A stretch of DNA of 64,000 nucleotides from Spiractinospora alimapuensis (GCF_018437505.1 NZ_CP072467.1:5418010-5482009); one strand, 5' to 3'; shown: positions 7,629 to 15,751, counted from the stretch's first letter. A program made the numbers and translations. The notes: generated by a model not told the origin, from the sequence alone.

Positions 7629-8399
7629 CTAGACCTTGCGCATCACGGTGACGACCTTGCCGAGGATGGTCGCGGCGTCGCCGTTGATCGGCTCGTAGGC
7701 GTCGTTGCGGGGCAGCAGCCACGCGTGGTCGCCGTCGTGCTTGAACACCTTGACGGTGGCCTCGTCATCCAGCAGCGCGGCGACGATGTCGCCGTTGCTG
7801 GCCTCCGGCTGTTGGCGCACCACCACGAGGTCGCCCTCGGTGATCGCCGCGTCGCGCATCGAGTCGCCGACGACGCGCAGCATGAACAGGCGCCCCTCAC
7901 CCACCAGTTGCTTGGGTAGCGTGAGCACGTCCTCGATGTGTTCCTCCGCCAGGATCGGACCACCGGCGGCGATGCGTCCCACGACGGGGACGTCGGTCAC
8001 GGGGCCGGGGTCGTCGGGCGCGGAGGACGCGTCGGAGCGGACCGGCGGCTGGCCGGGAATCTGGATCTCCATGGCCCGCGGACGGTTCTGGTCGCGATGC
8101 AGGTAGCCCTTGCGCTGGAGCACGTTGAGCTGGTGGGCGACGCTGGAGGGGCTGGAGAGGCCGACCGCGTCGCCGATCTCGCGAATGGACGGCGGGAAAC
8201 CGCGCTGACGGACGTAGCGCAACATGAAGTTCAGGACGTTCTGTTGTCGCGCCGTCAGTTTCGGCGGCGCCTCGGCGTCTCCCGGGGACGTGGTGTCGCC
8301 GTTGGCGTCCGGCGCGCTCGCCGTGGTCGGGCGCAGCGTCGCTGTCGCCGTGCCACGCCCGTTCGAGCGTCGTGCCTTTGGCGACGGGGTCTTCTGCAC
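7629..8399 (-). CDS. lexA: LexA SOS repressor / autoprotease
   Basis: The SOS-response repressor, cleaved when RecA filaments form. After a disordered N-terminal extension of about 47 residues comes a winged helix-turn-helix (residues 48-112, [24 protein letters not shown]). The S24-type peptidase domain follows. The cleavage site is the Ala145-Gly146 bond in GRIAAGGPI; the catalytic pair is Ser180 (VVGDSM) and Lys217 (ATVKVF). All residues needed for self-cleavage are present. GTG is the start, with AGGAGG seven bases upstream. The intergenic region with nrdR holds two SOS boxes, so the gene is almost certainly autoregulated. A very strong hairpin follows the stop. Confidence 0.97.
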   Translation of the reverse strand: MQKTPSPKARRSNGRGTATATLRPTTASAPDANGDTTSPGDAEAPPKLTARQQNVLNFMLRYVRQRGFPPSIREIGDAVGLSSPSSVAHQLNVLQRKGYLHRDQNRPRAMEIQIPGQPPVRSDASSAPDDPGPVTDVPVVGRIAAGGPILAEEHIEDVLTLPKQLVGEGRLFMLRVVGDSMRDAAITEGDLVVVRQQPEASNGDIVAALLDDEATVKVFKHDGDHAWLLPRNDAYEPINGDAATILGKVVTVMRKV

Positions 8400-8499
8400 T
8401 TCCGGCCTCCTCGGCGGATCGTCGGGCGGCGTAGATGGGGGAGTGTGTTCCGCGGCTACGTCACGTTACGGCTCACATTACATACCTCCCTGAGATATC

Positions 8500-8515
8500 T
8501 CAAACAAACGTTCGA
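8500..8515. promoter_or_regulatory. SOS box (LexA site), lexA-proximal
   Basis: TCAAACAAACGTTCGA matches the actinobacterial/Bacillus-type LexA site TCGAAC-N4-GTTCGA with one mismatch in the left arm. It lies about 100 bases upstream of the lexA start, where autorepression is expected. Confidence 0.75.
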
Positions 8516-8605
8516 CGAGAATCCCGTTGCGTGCGGCCCCTCAACACTTCTGTGGCCGCGCGGGGCACCCGTGGAATGCGTTCTCCTGCCCTCGCCAATT
8601 CGATG

Positions 8606-8621
8606 GCGAACTTTTGTTCGA
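8606..8621. promoter_or_regulatory. SOS box (LexA site), distal
   Basis: The core CGAAC-TTTT-GTTCG (8607-8620) is a perfect dyad matching the LexA consensus core. It lies about 140 bases upstream of the short ORF at 8759, on the side facing nrdR. In mycobacteria and corynebacteria this position controls an SOS-induced division inhibitor. Confidence 0.75.
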
Positions 8622-8758
8622 ATTTTGTGTTATTTGACCGGCATGGTCGGCCGTCGCGTGGTGGTTCGTGGGGATGGTCCCGCCGGTCCGTGTTGTTTTA
8701 CCTAGAGAACGGCGAACGCTGGATAGGCTGTCCGGCGCCCAGGGGTGGGGAGGTGAGG

Positions 8759-8842
8759 ATGTCAGCTCGCGCGGCGCGATACGCGTCACCGCCGGCGCGC
8801 CCCGTTTCGGGTTGCGTATCTCTCGCGACGGTCGTAGGTTAA
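8759..8842 (+). pseudogene. 27-codon stub at the position of the SOS LysM division inhibitor (ChiZ/YneA-like)
   Basis: A very good ribosome site (GGGGAGGTGAGG directly before ATG) and a -10-like TAGGCT (8723-8728) introduce a reading frame of only 27 codons: MSARAARYASPPARPV, then SGCVSLATVVG and a stop. The first 16 residues look like the N-terminus of the actinobacterial LysM proteins encoded between lexA and nrdR (Rv2719c/ChiZ in Mycobacterium, DivS-type in Corynebacterium). In those proteins such a start is followed by an Arg-rich stretch, a membrane helix and a LysM domain. None of that is found before nrdR. I read it as a remnant after an internal deletion; it could instead be a genuine short peptide. 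The resemblance is from memory of the family, not a search. Confidence 0.45.
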
Positions 8843-8890
8843 CCACAACATCTTGTGCTGATCGAAGTTCACTCGACTACACCTTGTGCT
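8843..8890 (+). promoter_or_regulatory. Paired NrdR boxes upstream of nrdR-nrdJ
   Basis: Two 16-bp elements, CCACAACATCTTGTGC (8843-8858) and GACTACACCTTGTGCT (8875-8890), have centres exactly 32 bp apart, about three helical turns. The first contains a perfect CACAA-N4-TTGTG dyad; the second keeps the right half (CTTGTGCT). Tandem boxes at this spacing are the hallmark of NrdR operators in front of ribonucleotide reductase genes. They lie 54 bases before the nrdR start, so the nrdRJ operon is probably repressed by its own first product. Confidence 0.75.
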
Positions 8891-8944
8891 CATGAGGGGT
8901 GTAGGCTCAGCCGGGCCGTGTGGCACGTGGGGAAGGGGATCGGT

Positions 8945-9400
8945 GTGCGCTGTCCATTCTGCCGTCACCCGGACACCCGGGTGATCGACAGCCGGTCGGC
9001 CGAGGAGGGGACGGCGATTCGGCGACGCAGAGCCTGTCCCGACTGTGACCGGCGTTTCACGACCCAGGAGACCGTGTTGCTCATGGTGTCCAAGCGGTCA
9101 GGCGTTACCGAACCGTTCTCGCGCGACAAGATCATCGCTGGGGTGCGGCGCGCATGCCAGGGGCGGTCTGTGGCCGAAGACTCCCTCGCTCTCCTGGGGC
9201 AACGGGTGGAGGACGAGATCCGCGGGCGAGGCGTCGCGGAGGTTCCCGCGCATGACATCGGTCTGGCGATCCTGTCGCCGCTGCGGGAACTGGACGAGGT
9301 GGCCTATCTCCGCTTCGCGTCGGTGTACCGAGGATTCGAGTCCATCGAGGACTTCGAGCGGGAGATCGAGGGACTGCGCGCGGAGCGGGCGTCCCAGTAG
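8945..9400 (+). CDS. nrdR: Transcriptional regulator NrdR
   Basis: A 151-residue repressor of ribonucleotide reductase genes that responds to ATP/dATP. The N-terminal zinc ribbon has its four Cys in RCPFC and ACPDC, separated by the conserved DSR...GTAIRRRR segment. The ATP-cone follows (about residues 46-140, [24 protein letters not shown] and later [17 protein letters not shown]). Length is standard. The GTG is chosen because it gives the family start VRCPFC and has AAGGGG upstream; the longer frame would put translation inside the second NrdR box. It is followed by nrdJ in the same direction, the arrangement seen in Streptomyces, and the paired boxes upstream imply autoregulation. Confidence 0.96.
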   Translation: MRCPFCRHPDTRVIDSRSAEEGTAIRRRRACPDCDRRFTTQETVLLMVSKRSGVTEPFSRDKIIAGVRRACQGRSVAEDSLALLGQRVEDEIRGRGVAEVPAHDIGLAILSPLRELDEVAYLRFASVYRGFESIEDFEREIEGLRAERASQ

Positions 9401-9449
9401 CTGGTGGTTTGAGTCCCGACGGGTGCGAGTTCGGGCGAGAGAGACGATG

Positions 9450-9480
9450 ACACGCCCGCGGAGCGGGTCCCGCGGGTGTT
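9450..9480 (+). other. GC-rich hairpin between nrdR and nrdJ
   Basis: ACACGCCCGCG (9450-9460) pairs with CGCGGGTGTT (9471-9480) with one bulged G. There is no T-tract, so it may act as an RNA stabiliser or attenuator rather than a full terminator. It sits 30 bases before the nrdJ start. Confidence 0.4.
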
Positions 9481-9510
9481 GTGGGTATGGCGAGATTCAG
9501 GGGGAGTGAC

Positions 9511-12500
9511 ATGACAGAGACCGCGAGCGGCCCCACGGCGCGCAAGGGCCGGGGGAGTCAGCGCAAGGGGCTGCGGGTCCAGCGGATTCACACCACGGCA
9601 GGTGTGCACCCCTACGACGAGATCGAGTGGGAGCGCCGGGACGTCGTCATGACGAACTGGCGCGACGGCACGGTGAACTTCGAGCAGCGTGGCGTCGAGT
9701 TCCCCGTGGCCTGGACGATGAACGCCACGCAGATCGTGGCCAGTAAGTACTTCCGGGGCGCACTGGGCACCCCGGAGCGGGAGTGGAGCCTCAAGCAGCT
9801 CATCGACCGCGTCGCCGGCTCCTACACGCGCGCCGGCAGGGACAACGGCTACTTCGCGTCCGACGAGGACGCCGAGGTCTTCGACCACGAGCTCAAGTAC
9901 GCCCTCGCCCACCAGCTCTTCAGCTTCAACTCCCCCGTGTGGTTCAACGTCGGGACCCAGTCCGCGCAACAGGTCTCCGCGTGCCAGCCCTACGACGCGT
10001 TGGTGAGCACCCCGGCCGGGTTGGTGCCCATCGGTGAGTTGGTGGAGAGTGACGCGGTCGGCACCAAGGTGTACGACGCCCACGGGCTCACACGCGTCCT
10101 CGCCACCAAGATGAACGGCACCAAGGAGGTCCTCCGTCTCCACACCAAGGCCGGTTACACGCTGGACGTGACCGCTGATCACTTGGTCTGGAAGTCCACC
10201 GGCCCCGGTGTGGACGCGGGAGGGTTCGTCCCCGCTGGCTCCCTCGAGCCAGGCCACACGGTCCAGTGGCACCGGCGAGATGCCTTCGGCGAGGACGAGA
10301 TCACCAAGCAGGACATCGCGGAAGCCGCACTCGCCGGCTGGCTGCAGTCCGATGGATTCGTCGGACAGTACGAAGGGACGAACAGGTCACTGACGATCGA
10401 GGCCATGACCGTCAACGAGGCGGAACTGGACTGGGTCACTCGTGCGCTGGATCGGGTCTTTCCGCACGTCCACCGCAAGGAAAGTGCCGTCGAGACGCGT
10501 GACACCTCCCTGGACTGTCGACGTACCCGGCTCTACGGGAAGCCGCTCGCCGAGTTCGTCGAGCGGTGGGACCTTCGCGAGCGTGGTACGGAGATGACGC
10601 TCCCCAAGCGGCTTCTGACGGCGCCGCTGCCCGTCGTCTGCGCGTATCTACGGAGCCTGTTCCAAGCGGAGGGCTACGTCTCCCACCGAGAGCGGTCAAC
10701 CCTGGTCGGCCTCGACATGATCTCCGAGGATGTGGTTCGCGGAGTGCAGCGGCTGCTGCTGCGGTTCGGGATCTTCTCCCGCGTTCGTCGCAAGCAGGAC
10801 AAGCGGCCGAACCGCCACGACACGTGGTCACTGGGAATCCAGGGACTCGGCGAGCGGACGACCTTCTTCGACGAGATCGGCTTCCTCGACGAGCGCAAGT
10901 CCGCGAAGCTGGAGGAGAGTCTGGCGCGTCCTGGGCGCATCGCCGGGAATACCAAGCAGCTGGAGATCTCCGAGGTCGAGAACCTGGGACCGATGCCGGT
11001 CTACGACATTCAGACGGAGAGCGGCGAATACCTCTCCGGCAACCTCCGGGTGCACAACTGCTTCATCCTCTCCGTCGACGACACCATGGAGTCGATCCTC
11101 GACTGGTACAAGGAAGAGGGGATCATCTTCAAGGGCGGCTCCGGTGCCGGGGTCAACCTGTCGCGGATCCGCTCCAGCCGGGAGCTGCTGTCCTCCGGCG
11201 GAACCGCCTCCGGGCCGGTCTCCTTCATGCGCGGGGCCGACGCCTCCGCCGGAACCATCAAGTCGGGTGGGGCGACCCGACGTGCCGCGAAGATGGTCGT
11301 GCTCGACGTGGCCCACCCCGACGTCGAGGAGTTCATCGAGACGAAGTCCCGTGAGGAACACAAGATCCGGGCACTGCGTGACGCCGGATTCGACGTGGAC
11401 CTCGGCGGGTCGGACATGTTCAGCGTCCAGTACCAGAACGCGAACAACTCAGTGCGGGTGTCCGACGCCTTCATGCGGGCCGTGGACTCCGGCGCGGACT
11501 TCGGGCTGACGTCCCGCACCACGGGCGAGGTCGTGGCCACGGTGGACGCGAAGGACCTCTTCCACAAGATGGCCAAGGCCGCCTGGGAGTGCGCGGACCC
11601 CGGGGTGCAGTACGACGACACCATCAACGACTGGCACACCACTCCGGAAAGTGGCCGCATTTCCGCCAGTAACCCGTGTTCGGAATATGTGCACCTGGAC
11701 AATTCCTCGTGCAACCTGGCGTCGATCAACCTGTTGAAGTTCCTCAACGACGACAATTCGTTCGACGTCGACCGGTTCGTGAAGCTCACCGAGCTCGTGA
11801 TCACCGCGATGGACATCTCCATCTGCTTCGCCGACTTCCCCACCCAGAAGATCGGCGACACCACGCGGGCGTTCCGTCAGCTCGGTATCGGGTACGCGAA
11901 CCTGGGCGCGCTGCTGATGGCGACCGGCCACGCCTACGACTCCGACGGTGGTCGCGCGGTCGCGGGCGCCATCACCTCGCTGATGACGGCGGTGTCCTAC
12001 CGGCGTTCGGCGGAGATGGCCGGCGCGGTGGGCCCCTACGACGGCTACGCGCAGAACGAGGACGCCCACAAGCGCGTGATGCGTAAGCACGCCGCCGCCA
12101 ACGACGACCTGCGCACGGTCGGCACTATGGAACGGCCCATCTACTCCGCGGCCACCAAGGAATGGCAGAACTGCCTGAAGGTCGGGGAGAAGAACGGCTG
12201 GCGGAACGCCCAGGCGAGTTTGCTCGCCCCGACCGGGACCATCGGCTTCATGATGGACTGCGACACCACCGGAATCGAGCCGGACTTCTCGTTGGTGAAG
12301 TTCAAGAAGCTCGTCGGCGGTGGGTCGATGCAGATCGTCAACCAGGCGATCCCGCGCGCGCTGCGCAACCTCGGTTACCAGGAGGAGCAGGTCGAGGCGA
12401 TCGTCGACTACGTGTCGGAGAACGGACACGTCGTGGACGCGCCGGGGCTGCGCACCGAGCACTACGAGGTGTTCGACTGCGCCATGGGCCGTCGCTACAT

Positions 12501-13410
12501 CGAGCCCATGGGTCACGTCCGGATGATGGCGGCGGTGCAGCCGTTCCTGTCCGGCGCGATCTCCAAGACGGTGAACGTGCCGGAGGAGGCGACCGTCGCC
12601 GATTTCGAGCACATCTACTTCGAGGGCTGGCGTCTGGGACTGAAGGCCCTGGCCGTGTACCGCGACAACTGCAAGGTCGGCCAGCCTCTGTCCACCGCGA
12701 AGACGGAGACCACCGAGGAGCCCGAGCCGGCGGTCATCGAGGTGAACCGGCCGGTCCGGCGGCGCCTGCCGAAGAAGCGGCCCAGCGAGACCGTGTCCTT
12801 CAGCGTCGGCGGAGCCGAGGGCTACATCACCGCGGGCTCCTACCCCGACGGTGGGCTCGGCGAGGTCTTCATGAAGCTCGGCAAGCAGGGCTCGACCCTG
12901 GCCGGGGTCATGGACGCCTTCTCCATCGCCGTGTCCATCGCCCTGCAGTACGGGGTGCCGCTGGAGACCTACGTCGAGAAGTTCACCAACATGCGCTTCG
13001 ACCCGGCGGGCATGACGGACGATCCCGACATCCGGATGGCGCAGTCGGTGGTGGACTACATCTTCCGCCGCCTCGCCCTGGACCACCTGTCCTACGAGGA
13101 GCGGGAGGCCCTCGGGGTGCTCACCGCGGAGGAGCGCGCGGCCCAGGTCGCGGGTGAGGACCCGGCACAGGTCGCGGCGCAGGTGGAGTCCTACGCCCAG
13201 TCCGCGCCGGTCGCCGAGCCCAACGCGATCGAGCAGGCCCAGCCGGCGGAGGAGTCCGCCCAGGCGGCGCACAGCACGGCCGAGGTTCTCGAGCGCACCC
13301 AGGGCCGCACGGCTGACGCACCCCTGTGCGTGACCTGCGGAACCAAGATGCGTCCCTCCGGTAGCTGCTACGTCTGCGAGGGCTGCGGCTCCACCAGCGG
13401 ATGCAGCTGA
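9511..13410 (+). CDS. nrdJ: Adenosylcobalamin-dependent (class II) ribonucleotide reductase, intein-containing
   Basis: Vitamin-B12-dependent reductase that makes dNTPs without oxygen requirement. The 1,299-codon gene gives about 940 residues after removal of a 359-residue intein (residues 158-516). The mature sequence shows the N-terminal RNR region (FNSPVWFNVGTQSAQQVSA), the active-site Cys at the splice junction (CFILSVDD), the GGSGAGVNLS loop, NPCSEY, and LLAPTGTIGFMMDCDTTGIEPDF. A long linker leads to a C-terminal Cys-rich motif (CVTCGTKMRPSGSCYVCEGCG) that relays electrons to the active site. The ATG at 9511 has AGGGGGAG upstream; an earlier GTG at 9481 lacks one. It is the second gene after nrdR, and the only RNR in the window. 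No B12 riboswitch is seen upstream. Confidence 0.95.
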   Translation: MTETASGPTARKGRGSQRKGLRVQRIHTTAGVHPYDEIEWERRDVVMTNWRDGTVNFEQRGVEFPVAWTMNATQIVASKYFRGALGTPEREWSLKQLIDRVAGSYTRAGRDNGYFASDEDAEVFDHELKYALAHQLFSFNSPVWFNVGTQSAQQVSACQPYDALVSTPAGLVPIGELVESDAVGTKVYDAHGLTRVLATKMNGTKEVLRLHTKAGYTLDVTADHLVWKSTGPGVDAGGFVPAGSLEPGHTVQWHRRDAFGEDEITKQDIAEAALAGWLQSDGFVGQYEGTNRSLTIEAMTVNEAELDWVTRALDRVFPHVHRKESAVETRDTSLDCRRTRLYGKPLAEFVERWDLRERGTEMTLPKRLLTAPLPVVCAYLRSLFQAEGYVSHRERSTLVGLDMISEDVVRGVQRLLLRFGIFSRVRRKQDKRPNRHDTWSLGIQGLGERTTFFDEIGFLDERKSAKLEESLARPGRIAGNTKQLEISEVENLGPMPVYDIQTESGEYLSGNLRVHNCFILSVDDTMESILDWYKEEGIIFKGGSGAGVNLSRIRSSRELLSSGGTASGPVSFMRGADASAGTIKSGGATRRAAKMVVLDVAHPDVEEFIETKSREEHKIRALRDAGFDVDLGGSDMFSVQYQNANNSVRVSDAFMRAVDSGADFGLTSRTTGEVVATVDAKDLFHKMAKAAWECADPGVQYDDTINDWHTTPESGRISASNPCSEYVHLDNSSCNLASINLLKFLNDDNSFDVDRFVKLTELVITAMDISICFADFPTQKIGDTTRAFRQLGIGYANLGALLMATGHAYDSDGGRAVAGAITSLMTAVSYRRSAEMAGAVGPYDGYAQNEDAHKRVMRKHAAANDDLRTVGTMERPIYSAATKEWQNCLKVGEKNGWRNAQASLLAPTGTIGFMMDCDTTGIEPDFSLVKFKKLVGGGSMQIVNQAIPRALRNLGYQEEQVEAIVDYVSENGHVVDAPGLRTEHYEVFDCAMGRRYIEPMGHVRMMAAVQPFLSGAISKTVNVPEEATVADFEHIYFEGWRLGLKALAVYRDNCKVGQPLSTAKTETTEEPEPAVIEVNRPVRRRLPKKRPSETVSFSVGGAEGYITAGSYPDGGLGEVFMKLGKQGSTLAGVMDAFSIAVSIALQYGVPLETYVEKFTNMRFDPAGMTDDPDIRMAQSVVDYIFRRLALDHLSYEEREALGVLTAEERAAQVAGEDPAQVAAQVESYAQSAPVAEPNAIEQAQPAEESAQAAHSTAEVLERTQGRTADAPLCVTCGTKMRPSGSCYVCEGCGSTSGCS
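9982..11058 (+). other. Intein with LAGLIDADG homing endonuclease inside nrdJ
   Basis: A 359-residue in-frame insertion. It starts with Cys (block A, CQPYDALVSTPAGLVPIG), has block B TADHLVW and a block F/G ending MPVYDIQTESG...LRVHN, and is followed by the +1 Cys of the extein, so all splicing nucleophiles are present. Two LAGLIDADG-type helices, LAGWLQSDG (about nrdJ residue 274) and YLRSLFQAEG (about 380), mark a homing endonuclease that keeps both acidic residues and may be active. The insertion splits the extein exactly before the first active-site Cys, so splicing is required for enzyme activity. Confidence 0.93.
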
Positions 13411-13456
13411 CGCGGAAATGCCGAGTGACCCCGGGAGCGTGTTCGGGGTGAACTGA

Positions 13457-13494
13457 CGGGGAGTGGTGGTCGAGACAGCGGCCACCACTCCCCG
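13457..13494 (+). terminator. Terminator after nrdJ
   Basis: CGGGGAGTGGTGG (13457-13469) pairs perfectly with CCACCACTCCCCG (13482-13494) and is followed by the T-rich CGTTTGTG. It lies 47 bases past the nrdJ stop and closes the nrdRJ operon. Confidence 0.8.
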
Positions 13495-13572
13495 CGTTTG
13501 TGCGTCATCTGAGCGCCCGTGAAGTTCGTTATCCGTCTGACGTACCCCGCCCGCGGTGGCAGGCTGGGCCCT

Positions 13573-13980
13573 GTGTCGAATGACGACGTCCGGATCGCCG
13601 GCGTTCACCGTGACAGCCCTGTGGGGCCTCGACAGTTCGCTGAGATGAGGATCGCGGACGTCACGCGGTCGGGTGAGCTCCCCGCCGTGGCGAGTCCCGC
13701 GGACGCCCACGTGGTCGCGGAGGGCGGAGGCTGGTCGGTCGTCATACCCGGAGTCCCGATCGCCGCTGATGGTGCGACGTTCGACGAAGCCCTGGTCGAG
13801 ACGGTCGAGGCGCTGCGGGAGTATGCCGAGGACTGGCGAGATCACCTGCTCGACGCGTCGAACCATCAGGACCACTGGGCGTTGGTCCAACGGGTCATGT
13901 TGAGTGACGATGCCGAGCCGCGTGCGTGGCTTCTGGGTGGCGAGGCGGGTGACGAACGCGCCAACGAGACGCGGCGGTGA
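13573..13980 (+). CDS. HicB-like antitoxin-type protein, no partner found
   Basis: About 135 residues. The centre (DAHVVAEGGGWSVVIPGVPIAADGATFDEALVETVEALREY) follows the HicB/RNase-H-like antitoxin pattern: a beta hairpin with W-x-V-x-I-P-G, then a helix beginning at the T-FDEAL motif. The N-terminus could be a Phd-like part and the C-terminus is a Trp-rich helix. No HicA or RelE-like gene lies next to it, so it is an orphan or belongs to an unrecognised pair. The start is uncertain: GTG at 13573 is preferred because GGCAGGCTG lies just upstream as a leaderless -10-like element; GTG at 13519 and ATG at 13645 are also in frame. A toxin-antitoxin role is inference only. Confidence 0.6.
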   Translation: MSNDDVRIAGVHRDSPVGPRQFAEMRIADVTRSGELPAVASPADAHVVAEGGGWSVVIPGVPIAADGATFDEALVETVEALREYAEDWRDHLLDASNHQDHWALVQRVMLSDDAEPRAWLLGGEAGDERANETRR

Positions 13981-14074
13981 CCCCGGGATTTCGACGCCGG
14001 CGACGGCCCGGTGGACACAGCGTGTCACCCCATCCCTCCGTCTCCCTCGGGTTCACGTGCGGGCATAGGAGCGC

Positions 14075-14104
14075 TAGTCTGATTAGGAAACGAGGCGTTT
14101 CCTA
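14075..14104 (+). promoter_or_regulatory. -10 box with operator-like inverted repeat upstream of the methyltransferase
   Basis: TAGTCT (14075-14080) is a -10-like hexamer. TAGGAAACG-AGG-CGTTTCCTA (14084-14104) is a perfect 9-bp dyad with a 3-base centre placed over the expected transcription start. It could be a repressor site or a 5' RNA hairpin. No regulator gene is adjacent. Confidence 0.5.
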
Positions 14105-14142
14105 GTTGTGGATTCGGGTTCGTCGTCTCGTTCGACCATGGG

Positions 14143-14631
14143 GTGACGGGAAGGCCGACGACGCTCGCACGCGCAGTGTTTCTCCACGTCCACCCGCTGT
14201 TGATGGTGGCGGGATTTCCCGCGCTGGTCTGGCTGGTCACTGACATACAGAACCCGTCGGCCTGGCGTACGGCAGCGGCGCTCGCGGTGGTCGTCGTCGG
14301 CGGGACGTTGCTGCTGCGTGCGCATTGGCTCCTGTATCGTCCGGAACCATGGGTGGGCCGGGACTCCCCCTTCGGAGAGCCCAACCGACTCGTGACACAC
14401 GGCCCGTACCGACACATCCGGCATCCGTACCTTGTCGGTATTTACCTCGTGATCCTCGGTTGGGTCGTCGCCTTCCCCGGGTGGTTGCTGGCGACCTATC
14501 TCATCGTCGTGGTGGTTCTGAGTTCCGTGGTCGCGAACACCTTCGAACGGCGGGGGCTGGAGAGGACGTTCGGAGCGGAGTACGAGGCGTACCGACGTGC
14601 CACCAGCCAGTTCGTGCCGCGACTGTTCTGA
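14143..14631 (+). CDS. Isoprenylcysteine carboxyl methyltransferase-family membrane protein
   Basis: A 162-residue integral membrane protein with about four hydrophobic segments. It has the family's conserved C-terminal half: LVTHGPYRHIRHPYLVGIY, then ERRGLERTFGAEYEAYRRATSQFVPRLF. The R-H-P and E-E/Y motifs form the S-adenosylmethionine pocket in ICMT/PEMT-like enzymes, so it probably methylates a lipid or prenylated substrate at the membrane; the substrate is unknown. The GTG start overlaps the stop of a 12-codon upstream frame (14108-14146, starting GTG) by four bases, which could couple translation. The operator-like dyad at 14084-14104 lies in the 5' region. It is convergent with ackA. 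Confidence 0.75.
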   Translation: MTGRPTTLARAVFLHVHPLLMVAGFPALVWLVTDIQNPSAWRTAAALAVVVVGGTLLLRAHWLLYRPEPWVGRDSPFGEPNRLVTHGPYRHIRHPYLVGIYLVILGWVVAFPGWLLATYLIVVVVLSSVVANTFERRGLERTFGAEYEAYRRATSQFVPRLF

Positions 14632-14659
14632 CCCGTGGTGCCCCGCCGGCCGCCCGCGT

Positions 14660-15751
14660 TCACCGGTGGTCCAACACGCGCCGCACCTCGGTGGCGATCT
14701 GGATGTCCTCGCGAGCGGAGACCACGAGAGTGCTGACGTCGGACTCCTCGGACGAGATGTCGGCGTCGCCGGTGGTGTCGGCGTTGGTGGTTCCGTCGAT
14801 GGCAAGGCCAAGGAAGACGAGGCCGGCGGCGGCCCCGCTGCGGACCATGGGGGCGTTCTCGCCCACGCCGCCGGTGAAGACCAGGGTGTCGATGCCGCAC
14901 AGGGCGGCGGCCATCGCGCAGATGCCGGCGCGCAGGCGGTGGAGGTAGACGTCGAGGGCGAGCCGGGGGTGGGGTTGGCCGGCGTGGAAGCGACGCACGA
15001 TCTCCGCCATGTCGGCGGTGCCGGCGAGCGCCACCAAGCCGCCCTCCTGCTCCAAACCGGCGGACAGGCTCTCGAGGTCGATTCCGGGACGGCGCAGCAA
15101 CCACATCAGCATGCCCGGGTCGACCGAGCCCGAACGGGTGGCCATCACCAAGCCCTCGTCGGGGGTGAAGCCCATGGTGGTGTCCAACGAGCGGCCCCCG
15201 TGCACGGCGGCGAGCGAGGCGCCGCTGCCCAGGTGGGCGATGACCAGACGGCCCGGGTCGCGGCCGAGGATCTCCTCCGCGCGCCTGGTGGCGTATGCGA
15301 ACGACAGCCCCTGGAAGCCGTAACGCCGCAGCCCGTACTCCCGGCGCCACCGCTCGGGGATCGCGTACGTCGTGGACTCCGGCGGCAGGTCCGCGTGGAA
15401 CGCGGTGTCGAAGCAGGCGACGGCGGGAACGTCGGGCAGCGCGACCGAGGCCGCGTCGATCCCGGCGAGGGCCTTGGGCTGGTGGAGTGGCGCGAGGTCG
15501 ACGAACTCGTGCAGGCGGCGCAGCACCCGCTCGTCCAGCACGCGCGGGCCGGAGAAGTCCGGGCCGCCGTGGACGACTCGGTGCCCGACCGCGTCGATCG
15601 CGGGCATGCCGCGGATCTCGGTGACGATCTCGTCGTGCGGGACCCGTCCTCCGATGACGGGAAGGTCGTGTGAGGCCAGCACCGTGTCGGTGGAGTCCAG
15701 GAGGCGCAGCTTCACGCTGCTGGACCCGGTGTTCACCACGAGGATGCGCAC
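14660..15751 (-). CDS. ackA: Acetate kinase-family protein with altered active-site motif
   Basis: A 363-residue member of the acetate/propionate kinase family, expected to convert acetyl phosphate plus ADP to acetate plus ATP. Present are the N-terminal phosphate loop VNTGSSSVK with Asn7, GHRVVHGG with Arg58, LAPLHQP with His90, FDTAFH with the catalytic Asp115, and FTGGVGENAP. The usual GFHGTSH motif reads YGFQGLSF, with Gln147 at the place of the transition-state His (His180 in the Methanosarcina enzyme) and Phe151 replacing the second His. It is also shorter than the usual near-400 residues. Placed 37 bases after xfp on the same strand, it still fits the phosphoketolase pathway, but catalytic ability is open. 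Confidence 0.85.
   Translation of the reverse strand: MRILVVNTGSSSVKLRLLDSTDTVLASHDLPVIGGRVPHDEIVTEIRGMPAIDAVGHRVVHGGPDFSGPRVLDERVLRRLHEFVDLAPLHQPKALAGIDAASVALPDVPAVACFDTAFHADLPPESTTYAIPERWRREYGLRRYGFQGLSFAYATRRAEEILGRDPGRLVIAHLGSGASLAAVHGGRSLDTTMGFTPDEGLVMATRSGSVDPGMLMWLLRRPGIDLESLSAGLEQEGGLVALAGTADMAEIVRRFHAGQPHPRLALDVYLHRLRAGICAMAAALCGIDTLVFTGGVGENAPMVRSGAAAGLVFLGLAIDGTTNADTTGDADISSEESDVSTLVVSAREDIQIATEVRRVLDHR

Noticed and set aside
8435-8842. A 135-codon frame covering the lexA-nrdR intergenic region
   Set aside because: It would translate through both SOS boxes, has no ribosome site at its start and has no family resemblance. Only its last 27 codons have a proper start.
9401-9510. A B12 riboswitch before nrdJ
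   Set aside because: The interval is only 110 bases and shows neither the B12-box nor the multi-stem architecture. Only a simple hairpin is present.
11449-14028. A long minus-strand frame (859 codons) opposite nrdJ
   Set aside because: Shadow of the high-G+C nrdJ gene. The product is Arg/Gly/His/Val-rich without domains and crosses the terminator and the next gene.
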